This document shows positions 8,616-16,617 of a stretch of 64,000 bases of DNA, piece after piece. Location of the stretch: NCBI RefSeq assembly GCF_027947575.1, contig NZ_CP116256.1:6076001-6140000 (forward strand). Direction: 5' to 3'. Below the pieces are notes generated by a model. It was not told the origin of the DNA. It saw nothing but the letters and a program-made list of their open reading frames with translations, and did no database searches. Source of the DNA: Streptomyces rubrogriseus (GTDB lineage Bacteria > Actinomycetota > Actinomycetes > Streptomycetales > Streptomycetaceae). A program made the translations under genes and the position numbers. How positions within the stretch are numbered: the first letter of the stretch is position 1; each line of letters begins with the position of its first letter.

Positions 8616-9905
8616 GTGGCGCTCTCGCCCATGGACGTGACACGGTTCGCCGCCGCCGACACGGCGCGGGCGGCCCGGATGCTCAACGAGGTCCGCACCG
8701 CGAGACTCTCGGGCGGGCGGGCTCCGGTGGCGCCGCGCCCGGTGATCGAGCAGTCCTGGGACCGGATGCTGCGCAGCGGCGTCGATCCGGAACACGACTT
8801 CCGGTCCGGCCTGCTGACGCCGGAGGAGGTGCTGCGGCGGCGCGAGCGCTCCCAGCTGCGGCACGTCCTGCCGGTGCTGCGGGAGGCGCTGCTGTCGGTC
8901 GCGGACGTGGCCCAGCACATCATGGTGGTCGCGGACGAGGACGGCCGGGTGCTGTGGCGCGAGGGCAGCGCGCGGGTGCTGCGCCGGGCCGACGGGCTCG
9001 GGTTCGAACTCGGGGCGGACTGGCGCGAGGAGGTGGTCGGCACCAACGGTGTGGGGACGCCGGCGGTGACCCGGCGGCCCGTACAGGTCTTCGCCTCCGA
9101 GCACTTCGTGCGGTCGCAGGCGACCTGGACCTGCGCCGGGGCGCCGATCACCGACCCGCGCAGCGGGCGGCTGCTCGGCGTGGTCGACGTGAGCGGCCCG
9201 CTGGAGACGATGCACCCGGCGACCCTGGCCTGGGTCGACTCGGTGGCCAAGCTGGCCGAGGCCCGGCTGAGGGAGCTGCACACGCGCTCGCTGGACCGGT
9301 TGCGGGCGGTGGCGGCTCCGGCGCTGGCCCGGCTGGAGGGGCGGGCGCTGGTCACGGACCGGGACGGCTGGACGGCGGCCGTGACGGGGATGCCCTACCT
9401 GGACCGGGTGGTGCTGCCCAAGTCGCCGGAGGCGGGCATCCGGTGGCTGCCGGCGTTCGGGGCGTGCACGGTGGAGCCGCTGGGCGACGGCTGGCTGGTG
9501 CGGGCGGCGGCGGGGCCGGTGCCGCAGGACGCGACCCGGATCGTGCTGGACCTCGCGCAGCCGCGCCGCTGGTCGGTACGGGTGCTGGGCGGCGCGGAGG
9601 ACTGGGTGCGGGAACTGAGTCCGCGGCACGCGGAGTTGCTGTACCTGCTGGCGGTGCACCGGGGTGGCCGCAGCGCCGCCGGGCTGGCCGAGGACATGTT
9701 CGGCGACCCGGCCCGCACGGTGACGGTACGGGCCGAGATGTCACGGGTGCGGAGGTACCTCGGGACCTATCTGGAACACCGGCCGTATCGTTTCTGCGAG
9801 GACGCGGAGGTGGAGGTCCTGCTCCCGGCCGACCTCCGGGACCTGCTCCCCCACTCCACGGCTCCGGCGGTGGCGCGGCGGCGGGTGTCGCCGGGGGTGC
9901 CGTGA
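8616..9905 (+). CDS. GAF-domain transcriptional regulator with C-terminal winged-helix-like domain
   Basis: A 429-aa protein; GTG start at 8616, with an in-frame ATG at 8631 as alternative. The N-terminus resembles AcoR-type activators: PVIEQSWDRMLRSGVDPE, a hinge rich in charged residues, then a GAF-like sensor from about residue 90 to 205 (HIMVVADEDGRVLW, WREEVVGTNGVGTP, GAPITDPRSGRLLGVVDVSGP). There is no AAA+ sigma54-activator domain. The C-terminal 80 residues (ELSPRHAELLYLLAVH, AEDMFGDPARTVTVRAEMSRVRR) look like a winged helix. Streptomycetes have families of such regulators beside aldehyde or acyl-CoA dehydrogenase genes, so control of the upstream dehydrogenase is plausible. It shares the reading frame of that gene. 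Confidence 0.78.
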   Translation: MALSPMDVTRFAAADTARAARMLNEVRTARLSGGRAPVAPRPVIEQSWDRMLRSGVDPEHDFRSGLLTPEEVLRRRERSQLRHVLPVLREALLSVADVAQHIMVVADEDGRVLWREGSARVLRRADGLGFELGADWREEVVGTNGVGTPAVTRRPVQVFASEHFVRSQATWTCAGAPITDPRSGRLLGVVDVSGPLETMHPATLAWVDSVAKLAEARLRELHTRSLDRLRAVAAPALARLEGRALVTDRDGWTAAVTGMPYLDRVVLPKSPEAGIRWLPAFGACTVEPLGDGWLVRAAAGPVPQDATRIVLDLAQPRRWSVRVLGGAEDWVRELSPRHAELLYLLAVHRGGRSAAGLAEDMFGDPARTVTVRAEMSRVRRYLGTYLEHRPYRFCEDAEVEVLLPADLRDLLPHSTAPAVARRRVSPGVP

Positions 9906-9966
9906 CGGGCGTCCGGGGGTGCCGTGACGGGCGTCCGGGGGTGCCGTGACGGGCGTCCGGGGCGCC
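9901..9966. repeat. 22-bp tandem repeat, three copies, overlapping the GAF regulator stop
   Basis: Three head-to-tail units start at 9901, 9923 and 9945; each begins CGTGACGGGCGTCCGGGG and the third differs at its end. The first unit contains the regulator stop codon TGA at 9903-9905. A partial fourth unit lies just upstream in the coding sequence. Confidence 0.8.
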
Positions 9967-10124
9967 CCGGATGGCCGTAAAGGAGGCTTGATTCCGCATA
10001 TTTGCATCGTCTGCGTCCGCCGGGCCGCCCGTCTGTCGTAGCATCCTTGATGGACCGTCCCATCCGCTCCTCGGGCAACGCGACCACCGTCGAGCGCAGT
10101 TGGTCCGGTGCCCGTGGAGGTTCG

Positions 10125-11438
10125 ATGAAGCAGCGCGGCAGACACCGCCGGCGCAGACGGGGCAGGGCGCTGCGCGCCGCCCTGACCGGCGCCGCCCTCG
10201 CGCTGACCGGTGCGGCGACGCTGATCAGCGCCTCGCAGGCCACGGTCGCCGACGACCCCGGCGCCCTCAAGCCCCTCACCTCCGCCGCCGAGACCGACGC
10301 GCTGCGCCTGACCGAGCACCGGGTGCCGACGGCCTGGCTCGACCGGCTCTCCGCCGCGATGGGCGACCCGGTGGGCGTCGACACCGTCCTCGAGTCCGCC
10401 GACCACACCCTGCGCGACGCCGCCGACTGCACGGCCGGGGAGCGCGAGGCACTGCCGGTCTCCCCCGCCGCCACCCGCGCCTACTGCTGGGACGAGACCG
10501 ACACCGACGGCTGGCGCCCCGGCGCGGTCACCACCTCCGGGGACGCCGACGAGGACGGCCGCTGGGGCGCCCACCGCGTCGTCCTCTCCGCCTGGTCCCG
10601 CGACGACGGCACACCCCAGGGCGGCCTCGCCCGGGTCTCCTTCGTCGACGCCGACGACCCCGGCCGGCTCGGCTACACCTCGGCGCTGCTCGCCGTCCCG
10701 GTCGACGGCGGCCACGACTACCGGGGGCTCGCCTCGCCCGTCACCGGCATGGTCTGGTACCAGGACAAGCTGCTGGTCACCTCCGCCGCCGGAGACCGCG
10801 AGGCGCTGTACGTGTACGACGTGGAGCGGGTCCAGCGGGCCACCACCGCGGCGGACGCCGTCGGGCGGGTGCCCGGCGGCTGGGCGGCGGGCGGCCACCG
10901 GTACGTACTGCCCGCCATCGCCTCCTACCGGCTGCCCGACACCGACGGCGCGGCCCGCCCCGGCGCGATCTCCCTGGACCGCGGCACCAGCCCCGACAGC
11001 CTGGTGGCCACGGAGCACGTGGCCGCGGACGGCGACCGGCCCACCCGGCTGTGGCGCTACGCGCTGCGCACGGCCACGGATCCCGACCGCACCGGACTGC
11101 CCGCCACGGACCCCTCCGGCCATGTGGACGCGGTCGAGGCGTACGAGACGGGGGCGGCCGAGGTCGGGGGCGTGCTGTCGCACCGGCCGCCCGGCGCGAC
11201 CCGGCCCGACTGGTACCTGGGACGCGCGGCCGGCGGGCAGGACGGGCGCGGGACGCTGTGGCGCCAGGACACGGAGGGCGCCCGGGCCGCGGAGTGCGGC
11301 GCGGACCGATCGCAGCAGTGCTGGAGCGGACCGGCGGGCTCGATGTCGTACTGGGAGCGGACCGGCGAGGTCTGGTCCCAGTCGGGCCGCATGCTGTTCG
11401 CGCTGCCGCTGACGTCGATCGAGGACGCGCTCGACTGA
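10125..11438 (+). CDS. Secreted protein of unknown function
   Basis: A 437-aa protein. The ATG at 10125 follows GGAGG with a 4-nt gap. A very basic N-terminus (KQRGRHRRRRRGR) precedes a hydrophobic signal segment (ALTGAALALTGAATLISASQA). The mature part has no motif I can name. It contains paired cysteines (one near DAADCTAG, one near TRAYCWDE, and two in ECGADRSQQCWSG near the C-terminus) that may form disulfides, plus repeated beta-type segments such as GMVWYQDKLLVTSA, REALYVYDVERV and WYLGRAAGGQDG spaced as in a beta-propeller. The composition fits an extracellular protein. Function is unknown. Confidence 0.75.
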   Translation: MKQRGRHRRRRRGRALRAALTGAALALTGAATLISASQATVADDPGALKPLTSAAETDALRLTEHRVPTAWLDRLSAAMGDPVGVDTVLESADHTLRDAADCTAGEREALPVSPAATRAYCWDETDTDGWRPGAVTTSGDADEDGRWGAHRVVLSAWSRDDGTPQGGLARVSFVDADDPGRLGYTSALLAVPVDGGHDYRGLASPVTGMVWYQDKLLVTSAAGDREALYVYDVERVQRATTAADAVGRVPGGWAAGGHRYVLPAIASYRLPDTDGAARPGAISLDRGTSPDSLVATEHVAADGDRPTRLWRYALRTATDPDRTGLPATDPSGHVDAVEAYETGAAEVGGVLSHRPPGATRPDWYLGRAAGGQDGRGTLWRQDTEGARAAECGADRSQQCWSGPAGSMSYWERTGEVWSQSGRMLFALPLTSIEDALD

Positions 11439-11515
11439 GGTGCCGTCGCGGGCGCCACCCGGTCGCACGGAGCGGGGATCGACAGATCCGCGGAGCGGAT
11501 GATTCCCTGACCGGC

Positions 11516-12088
11516 ATGACCAACATCGCCGTGACCACGTGGTCCCTGGAGCAGACGGCGCCCACCGATCTGCTGCCGGCCGCCGCACCGGAGGGGGACG
11601 TCCGGATCGTCCGCGCCGAGGTGCCCTCCCCCGAGTTCAGCCGTTTCCTGTACGCCTCGGTCGGCGGCGACATCCGCTGGACGGACCGGCTCGGCTGGAG
11701 CCACGCGCGGTGGCGGGAGCACCTGGAGCGGCCGGGCGTGGAGACCTGGGTCGCCTACGACCGCGGCACGCCCGCCGGATACGTGGAGCTGACGGCCGGC
11801 GACGACGGGGTCGTGGAGATCGAGTACTTCGGCCTGATCGAGGCCTTCCGCGGCCGGCGCATCGGCGGCCACCTCCTCTCGTACGGCACCGCCCGCGCCT
11901 GGGACCTGGCGGAGCGCTGGCCGGGGCTGGCCACCACCAAGCGGGTGTGGCTGCACACGTGCAGCAAGGACGGCGAGTACGCCATGGACAACTACCAGCG
12001 CCGCGGCTTCCGGCTGTTCGACACCAAGGTGGAGGAGGAGGCGGACGTGGCCACTCCCGGACCGTGGCCCGGGGCCTTCCCCACCTGA
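11516..12088 (+). CDS. GNAT family N-acetyltransferase
   Basis: A 190-aa protein from the ATG at 11516; an upstream ATG at 11499 ends at once in a stop. The acetyl-CoA-binding motif is seen in EIEYFGLIEAFRGRRIGGHL, where the R-x-x-G-x-G/A loop is RRIGGH, and the C-terminal LHTCSKDGEYAMDNYQRRGFRLFDTK matches the beta5-alpha4-beta6 end of GNAT folds. It transfers an acetyl group from acetyl-CoA to an amine substrate that cannot be predicted. The gene stands between a secreted protein and the sulfur operon and shows no obvious functional link to either. Confidence 0.85.
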   Translation: MTNIAVTTWSLEQTAPTDLLPAAAPEGDVRIVRAEVPSPEFSRFLYASVGGDIRWTDRLGWSHARWREHLERPGVETWVAYDRGTPAGYVELTAGDDGVVEIEYFGLIEAFRGRRIGGHLLSYGTARAWDLAERWPGLATTKRVWLHTCSKDGEYAMDNYQRRGFRLFDTKVEEEADVATPGPWPGAFPT

Positions 12089-12149
12089 CCTGCGCCGACA
12101 CGTCTGTTTTCGGCCGTCCGGCCGAGCGCCCACCGCAGGTGTGATCCAT

Positions 12150-12184
12150 GACACCCTTGTCTCGCTCCACGAGACAAGGGTGTC
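12150..12184. promoter_or_regulatory. Perfect 15-bp inverted repeat: terminator or operator upstream of the sulfur operon
   Basis: GACACCCTTGTCTCG (12150-12164) and CGAGACAAGGGTGTC (12170-12184) are exact reverse complements around a 5-nt loop. It could terminate the acetyltransferase transcript. Alternatively, as the TTGTCTCG/CGAGACAA half-sites lie just upstream of an AT-rich stretch (12186-12200) that could hold the sulfur operon promoter, it could be a repressor site. Confidence 0.6.
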
Positions 12185-12261
12185 CACATTTTGGATTAAG
12201 CTGGACCAGTCACAGATCGCCGTGCCACGCTTCCGTCATGCCTGGAACTGGAATTGCCTTG

Positions 12262-12321
12262 GTGAGTCGGCGGCACGTCGACCTCGGCCGCATGTCCAGC
12301 GCCATCTGTCCGGGCCGCTGA
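12262..12321 (+). CDS. Cysteine leader peptide (attenuator) of the sulfite reductase operon
   Basis: A GTG-initiated 19-aa open frame reads VSRRHVDLGRMSSAICPGR then TGA. An in-frame ATG at 12238 would add eight residues but has no ribosome site, while GGAA precedes the GTG. The R-R-H-V-D-L-x-R-x-S-A-x-C pattern is the signature of the actinobacterial family annotated as putative leader peptide, found upstream of sulfur and cysteine genes. There, translation stalling at the terminal Cys codon is thought to adjust downstream expression. It lies 150 bp before the sulfite reductase start, in the expected place. The attenuating RNA structure between 12322 and 12471 was not resolved by eye. Confidence 0.82.
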   Translation: MSRRHVDLGRMSSAICPGR

Positions 12322-12471
12322 GAGCACCCTCCAGCACCTCCGGATTCCCCGCATTCATCTCGCTCCCGCGCAATGACGCGCACGCGTGTCTCACGTACGC
12401 CCACGTAGTGCCATGCGCCATGCGCGCAGGTCAGAGCCGCATTTCGCCTGTCACCAAAGGACGTGTCACCC
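12322..12471 (+). promoter_or_regulatory. Leader region between cysteine leader peptide and sulfite reductase
   Basis: About 150 bp with several short self-complementary GCGC/CGCG and CATGCGC segments around 12370-12430 that could form alternative hairpins. The sulfite reductase ribosome site AAAGGA lies at 12456-12461, 10 nt before the ATG. This is where an attenuator would act; the specific structure is not resolved. Confidence 0.4.
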
Positions 12472-14169
12472 ATGGCCGCCACCCCGCCCGACTCCGCTGC
12501 CGCGACCCCGCGCCGCAAGGTGAGCCGTCACCGCGGCGAGGGCCAGTGGGCGGCCGGACACTTCACCCCGCTCAACGGCGCCGAGCAGTTCAAGAAGGAC
12601 GACGACGGTCTCAATGTGCGGACACGCATTGAGACGATCTACTCCAAGCGGGGCTTCGACTCGATCGACCCCAACGACCTGCGCGGACGCTTCCGCTGGT
12701 GGGGCCTGTACACCCAGCGCCGTCCCGGGATCGACGGCGGCCGCACCGGTCTGCTGGAGCCGGAGGAGCTCGAGGACGAGTACTTCATGATGCGCGTCCG
12801 CATCACCGGCGGGCGGCTCACCACCGAGCAGCTGCGGACCATCGGCGAGCTGTCCGAGACCTACGCCCGCGGCACCGCCGACATCACCGACCGGCAGAAC
12901 ATCCAGTTCCACTGGGTCCGCATCGAGGACGTGCCCAGCATCTGGGAGCGGCTGGAGGCCGTCGGCCTGTCCACCACCGAGGCGTGCGGCGACTGCCCGC
13001 GCGGCATGCTCGGCTCCCCGGTGGCCGGCGTCGCCGAGGACGAGATCATCGACGGCACGGCCGCCCTGGACGAGATCGCCCGCCGCTACCTCGGCGACCC
13101 GCGCTTCTCCAACCTGCCGCGCAAGTACAAGACGGCGGTCAGCGGCTCCCCGCTGCTCGACGTCGCCCACGAGATCAACGACATCTCCTTCGTCGGCGTG
13201 GTCCACCCCGAGCACGGCCCGGGCTTCGACCTGTGGGTCGGCGGCGGCCTGTCCACCAACCCCAAGTTCGGTGTACGGCTGGGCGCCTGGGTGCCCGAGT
13301 CCGAGGTCCCGGACGTGTGGGAGGGCGTCACCTCCATCTTCCGCGACCACGGCTACCGGCGGCTGCGCAACCGCGCCCGCCTGAAGTTCCTGGTCGCCGA
13401 CTGGGGCCCGGAGAAGTTCCGCCAGGTGCTCGAGGACGACTACCTGGGCCGCAGGCTGATCGACGGCCCGGCGCCCGAGATGCCCGCGCAGCAGTGGCGC
13501 GACCACATCGGCGTGCATCGCCAGAAGGACGGCCGCTTCTACGTCGGCTTCGCCCCGCGCGTGGGGCGCATGGACGGCTCGGTGCTCACCAAGGTCGCCG
13601 AGCTGGCCGAGAACCACGGTTCGGGCCGGGTGTCCACCACCGTCGAGCAGAAGATGATCGTCCTCGACGTGCCCGGCGACCGGGTCGACTCCCTCGTGGA
13701 GTCCCTGGAGGCGCTCGACCTGCGGGTCAAGCCCTCGCCGTTCCGGCGCGGCACGATGGCCTGCACCGGCATCGAGTTCTGCAAGCTCGCCATCGTCGAG
13801 ACCAAGGAGCGCGGCAGCGACCTGATGGACGAGCTGGAGCGCCGGATGCCGGACTTCGACGAGCCGCTCACCATCAACATCAACGGCTGCCCGAACGCCT
13901 GCGCCCGCATCCAGACCGCGGACATCGGCCTCAAGGGCCAGCTGATGACCGACTCCGAGGGCCGGCAGGTCGGCGGCTACCAGGTGCACCTGGGCGGCGC
14001 CCTCGGCCTGGAGCCGAGCTTCGGCCGCAAGGTGCGCGGCCTGAAGGTGACCTCCGACGAACTGCCGGACTACATCGAGCGCGTCCTCACCCGCTTCCAG
14101 GCCGAGCGCGAGGACGGCGAGCGCTTCGCCGCCTGGGCGGCCCGGGCCTCCGAGGAGGCCCTGTCGTGA
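12472..14169 (+). CDS. sirA: Ferredoxin-type nitrite/sulfite reductase (assimilatory sulfite reductase)
   Basis: A 565-aa cytoplasmic enzyme that reduces sulfite to sulfide with six electrons, using siroheme coupled to a 4Fe-4S cluster. Two ferredoxin-like half-domains and two sirohaem domains are visible. Cluster ligands are Cys431 and Cys437 in ACTGIEFC and Cys473 and Cys477 in NGCPNAC. TDRQNIQFHW is the conserved substrate/sirohaem region, and KYKTAVSG the central motif. The ATG at 12472 lies 10 nt after AAAGGA. Placement as the first gene of a cysH-cysC-cysD-cysN operon supports sulfite rather than nitrite as substrate. The stop overlaps the next GTG (GTGA). Regulation is probably by the upstream cysteine leader peptide. 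Confidence 0.93.
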   Translation: MAATPPDSAAATPRRKVSRHRGEGQWAAGHFTPLNGAEQFKKDDDGLNVRTRIETIYSKRGFDSIDPNDLRGRFRWWGLYTQRRPGIDGGRTGLLEPEELEDEYFMMRVRITGGRLTTEQLRTIGELSETYARGTADITDRQNIQFHWVRIEDVPSIWERLEAVGLSTTEACGDCPRGMLGSPVAGVAEDEIIDGTAALDEIARRYLGDPRFSNLPRKYKTAVSGSPLLDVAHEINDISFVGVVHPEHGPGFDLWVGGGLSTNPKFGVRLGAWVPESEVPDVWEGVTSIFRDHGYRRLRNRARLKFLVADWGPEKFRQVLEDDYLGRRLIDGPAPEMPAQQWRDHIGVHRQKDGRFYVGFAPRVGRMDGSVLTKVAELAENHGSGRVSTTVEQKMIVLDVPGDRVDSLVESLEALDLRVKPSPFRRGTMACTGIEFCKLAIVETKERGSDLMDELERRMPDFDEPLTININGCPNACARIQTADIGLKGQLMTDSEGRQVGGYQVHLGGALGLEPSFGRKVRGLKVTSDELPDYIERVLTRFQAEREDGERFAAWAARASEEALS

Positions 14170-14345
14170 GCGAGCGCGCCGCGCCCTTCTACTGCCCCTA
14201 CTGCGGCGACGAGGACCTGCGTCCGGGCGAGCAGGGCCACGGCGCCTGGGAATGCGGGGCGTGCAACCGCGCATTCCAGCTGAAGTTCCTCGGGCTGCTC
14301 GCCCGGGGTCTTCGGTCCGACTCCACGGGAGGGGAACCGACATGA
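14166..14345 (+). CDS. Small zinc-ribbon protein of the sulfur operon
   Basis: A 59-aa protein starting at the GTG that overlaps the sulfite reductase stop by 4 nt, with its own stop overlapping the cysH ATG (ATGA). Two CxxC pairs, YCPYCGDEDL near residue 9 and WECGACNRAFQLK near residue 33, make a zinc-ribbon or rubredoxin-like metal site. Tight coupling on both sides suggests a role tied to sulfite reductase, perhaps electron transfer, cluster or metal handling, or assembly; none is demonstrated. From memory, streptomycete sulfur operons keep a small gene of about this size at this position. Confidence 0.85.
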   Translation: MSERAAPFYCPYCGDEDLRPGEQGHGAWECGACNRAFQLKFLGLLARGLRSDSTGGEPT

Positions 14346-15052
14346 CGGCGGTTCAGGAAGAACGCACGACCGACGACCTCAGGGCGCTCGCCGAGCGGGC
14401 GGGCCGTGAGCTGGAGGACGCCACCGCGCTGGAGATCCTCCAGTGGGCGGCGAAGACGTTCGGCAGCCGCTTCTGCGTGACCTCCTCCATGGAGGACGCC
14501 GTCGTCGCCCACCTCGCCTCCCGCGCCCTGCCCGGCGTGGACGTGGTGTTCCTCGACACCGGCTACCACTTCCCGGAGACCATCGGCACCCGCGACGCGG
14601 TCGAGGCCGTGATGGACGTGAACGTCATCACGCTCACCCCGCGCCAGAGCGTCGCCGAGCAGGACGCCGAGTACGGGCCGAGGCTGCACGACCGCGACCC
14701 CGACCTGTGCTGCGCGCTGCGCAAGGTGAAGCCGCTGGAGGAGGGGCTGGCCGGCTACCAGGCCTGGGCGACCGGGCTGCGCCGCGACGAGTCGGAGACG
14801 CGGGCGAACACGCCGGTCGTCGGCTGGGACGAGAAGCGGGGCAAGGTGAAGATCTCGCCCATCGCCAAGTGGTCACAGGAAGATGTGCAAACGTACGTCA
14901 CCGAGCACGGCGTCCTCACGAACCCGCTGCTGATGGACGGCTATGCCTCCGTGGGCTGCGCGCCCTGCACCCGTCGTGTGCTGGAGGGCGAGGACGCCCG
15001 CGCCGGGCGCTGGGCGGGCCGCTCGAAGACCGAGTGCGGACTGCACGGCTGA
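14342..15052 (+). CDS. cysH: Phosphoadenylyl/adenylyl-sulfate reductase
   Basis: A 236-aa enzyme that reduces activated sulfate (PAPS or APS) to sulfite. The N-terminal nucleotide-binding fold has SSMEDAVVAHLAS and FLDTGYHFPET. Cys123-Cys124 with Cys206 and Cys209 (DLCCALRK and GCAPCTRR) form the CC...CxxC set that binds a 4Fe-4S cluster in the APS-reducing subclass, and Cys232 in KTECGLHG is the catalytic cysteine. The cluster points to APS as substrate, although an APS kinase gene follows. The ATG overlaps the previous stop. Confidence 0.92.
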   Translation: MTAVQEERTTDDLRALAERAGRELEDATALEILQWAAKTFGSRFCVTSSMEDAVVAHLASRALPGVDVVFLDTGYHFPETIGTRDAVEAVMDVNVITLTPRQSVAEQDAEYGPRLHDRDPDLCCALRKVKPLEEGLAGYQAWATGLRRDESETRANTPVVGWDEKRGKVKISPIAKWSQEDVQTYVTEHGVLTNPLLMDGYASVGCAPCTRRVLEGEDARAGRWAGRSKTECGLHG

Positions 15053-15143
15053 CATGACGACGACCACCGGACCGACCACCACGGGACCGACGACCACCAC
15101 GGGACCGGCCACCGCCGGACCATCGATATCCAGGGAGAACCAC

Positions 15144-15680
15144 GTGACGACCGGAGCCACCGTCTGGCTCACGGGGCTGCCCAGCGCCGGCAAGACCACC
15201 ATCGCCCGCGAGCTGGCCGACCGCCTCCGTGAGGAGGGCCGGCCCGTCGAACTGCTCGACGGCGACGAGATCCGCGAGTTCCTCTCCGCGGGCCTCGGCT
15301 TCGACCGCGCGGACCGGCACACCAACGTGCAGCGCATCGGCTTCGTCGCCGAACTGCTCGCCCGCAACGGCGTCACGGCCCTGGTCCCGGTGATCGCGCC
15401 CTACGCGGACAGCCGCGACGCGGTGCGCGAGCGGCACGGGGCGAACGGCACGGCGTACGTCGAGGTGCACGTGGCCACGCCCGTCGAGGTGTGCTCGGTG
15501 CGCGACGTGAAGGGCCTGTACGCCAAGCAGGCCGCGGGCGAGCTGACGGGGCTCACCGGGGTGGACGACCCGTACGAGGAGCCCGTAAAGCCCGACCTGC
15601 GCATCGAGTCGCAGGACCAGACCGTGCAGGAGTCCGCCGCGGCGGTCCACGCGCTGCTCACCGAAAGGGGACTGGCATGA
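15144..15680 (+). CDS. cysC: Adenylylsulfate (APS) kinase
   Basis: A 178-aa kinase that phosphorylates APS at the 3' hydroxyl to give PAPS. The P-loop GLPSAGKTT lies near the N-terminus, followed by DGDEIREFLSAGLGF, DRHTNVQRIGFVAELLARNG and the VKGLYAKQAAGELTGLTGVDDPYE lid and substrate region. The GTG at 15144 has GGGAG 6 nt upstream and puts the core exactly where the family begins. The frame also opens at the ATG at 15054, which would add a low-complexity Thr/Gly/Pro stretch of 30 residues encoded by a small tandem repeat (15060-15120); I regard that as less likely. The stop overlaps the cysD ATG. Confidence 0.88.
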   Translation: MTTGATVWLTGLPSAGKTTIARELADRLREEGRPVELLDGDEIREFLSAGLGFDRADRHTNVQRIGFVAELLARNGVTALVPVIAPYADSRDAVRERHGANGTAYVEVHVATPVEVCSVRDVKGLYAKQAAGELTGLTGVDDPYEEPVKPDLRIESQDQTVQESAAAVHALLTERGLA

Positions 15681-16615
15681 CGACGACCGCCGAAGCGGCG
15701 CGGGAGGGTACGGCGGGCCCGTACGCCCTCTCCCACCTCGACGCCCTCGAGTCGGAGGCCGTGCACATCTTCCGCGAGGTGGCGGGCGAGTTCGAGCGGC
15801 CGGTGATCCTCTTCTCCGGCGGCAAGGACTCGATCCTGATGCTGCACCTGGCGCTGAAGGCGTTCGCCCCGGCGGCCGTGCCGTTCTCCCTGCTGCACGT
15901 GGACACCGGGCACAACTTCCCCGAGGTCCTGGAGTACCGCGACCGCACGGTGGAGAAGCACGGACTGCGGCTGCACGTCGCCTCCGTGCAGGACTACATC
16001 GACCGCGGGGTGCTCAGGGAGCGCCCGGACGGCACCCGCAACCCCCTCCAGACGCTGCCGCTGACCGAGAAGATCCAGGCGGAGAAGTTCGACGCGGTCT
16101 TCGGCGGCGGGCGGCGCGACGAGGAGAAGGCCCGCGCCAAGGAGCGGGTGTTCTCGCTGCGCGACGAGTTCTCCCAGTGGGACCCGCGCCGCCAGCGCCC
16201 CGAGCTGTGGAACCTGTACAACGGCCGGCACGCCCCGGGCGAGCACGTCCGCGTCTTCCCGCTCTCCAACTGGACCGAGCTGGACGTGTGGCAGTACATC
16301 GCCCGCGAGGGCATCGAGCTGCCGCAGATCTACTACGCCCACGAGCGTGAGGTCTTCGCCCGCTCCGGCATGTGGCTGACGGCCGGTGAGTGGGGCGGCC
16401 CGAAGGACGGCGAGACGACCGAGAAGCGGCGGGTCCGCTACCGCACCGTCGGCGACATGTCCTGCACCGGCGCCGTCGACTCGGACGCCGACAGCATCGA
16501 GAAGGTCATCGCCGAGATCGCCGTCACCCGGCTCACCGAACGCGGCGCCACCCGCGCCGACGACAAGATGTCCGAGGCCGCGATGGAAGACCGCAAGCGC
16601 GAGGGGTACTTCTAG
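15677..16615 (+). CDS. cysD: Sulfate adenylyltransferase subunit 2
   Basis: A 312-aa ATP sulfurylase subunit that, with CysN, makes APS from sulfate and ATP. The PP-loop ATP-binding motif is ILFSGGKDSILML (near residue 49). Conserved HVDTGHNFPEVLE, FGGGRRDEEKARAKER and PLSNWTELDVWQYI follow, and the C-terminus ends in EDRKREGYF as in the family. The ATG overlaps the cysC stop (ATGA). The length is normal for the family. cysN follows after 2 nt, as expected for a heterodimer. Confidence 0.95.
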   Translation: MTTTAEAAREGTAGPYALSHLDALESEAVHIFREVAGEFERPVILFSGGKDSILMLHLALKAFAPAAVPFSLLHVDTGHNFPEVLEYRDRTVEKHGLRLHVASVQDYIDRGVLRERPDGTRNPLQTLPLTEKIQAEKFDAVFGGGRRDEEKARAKERVFSLRDEFSQWDPRRQRPELWNLYNGRHAPGEHVRVFPLSNWTELDVWQYIAREGIELPQIYYAHEREVFARSGMWLTAGEWGGPKDGETTEKRRVRYRTVGDMSCTGAVDSDADSIEKVIAEIAVTRLTERGATRADDKMSEAAMEDRKREGYF

Positions 16616-16617
16616 AC

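Noticed and set aside
6678..9905. Single 1075-residue fusion protein of dehydrogenase and GAF regulator
   Set aside because: The dehydrogenase homology leaves this frame at about 8110 and continues in another; the joining segment has non-coding composition.
12238..12261. ATG start for the cysteine leader peptide
   Set aside because: No ribosome site precedes it, while the GTG at 12262 fits the length and start of the known leader family.
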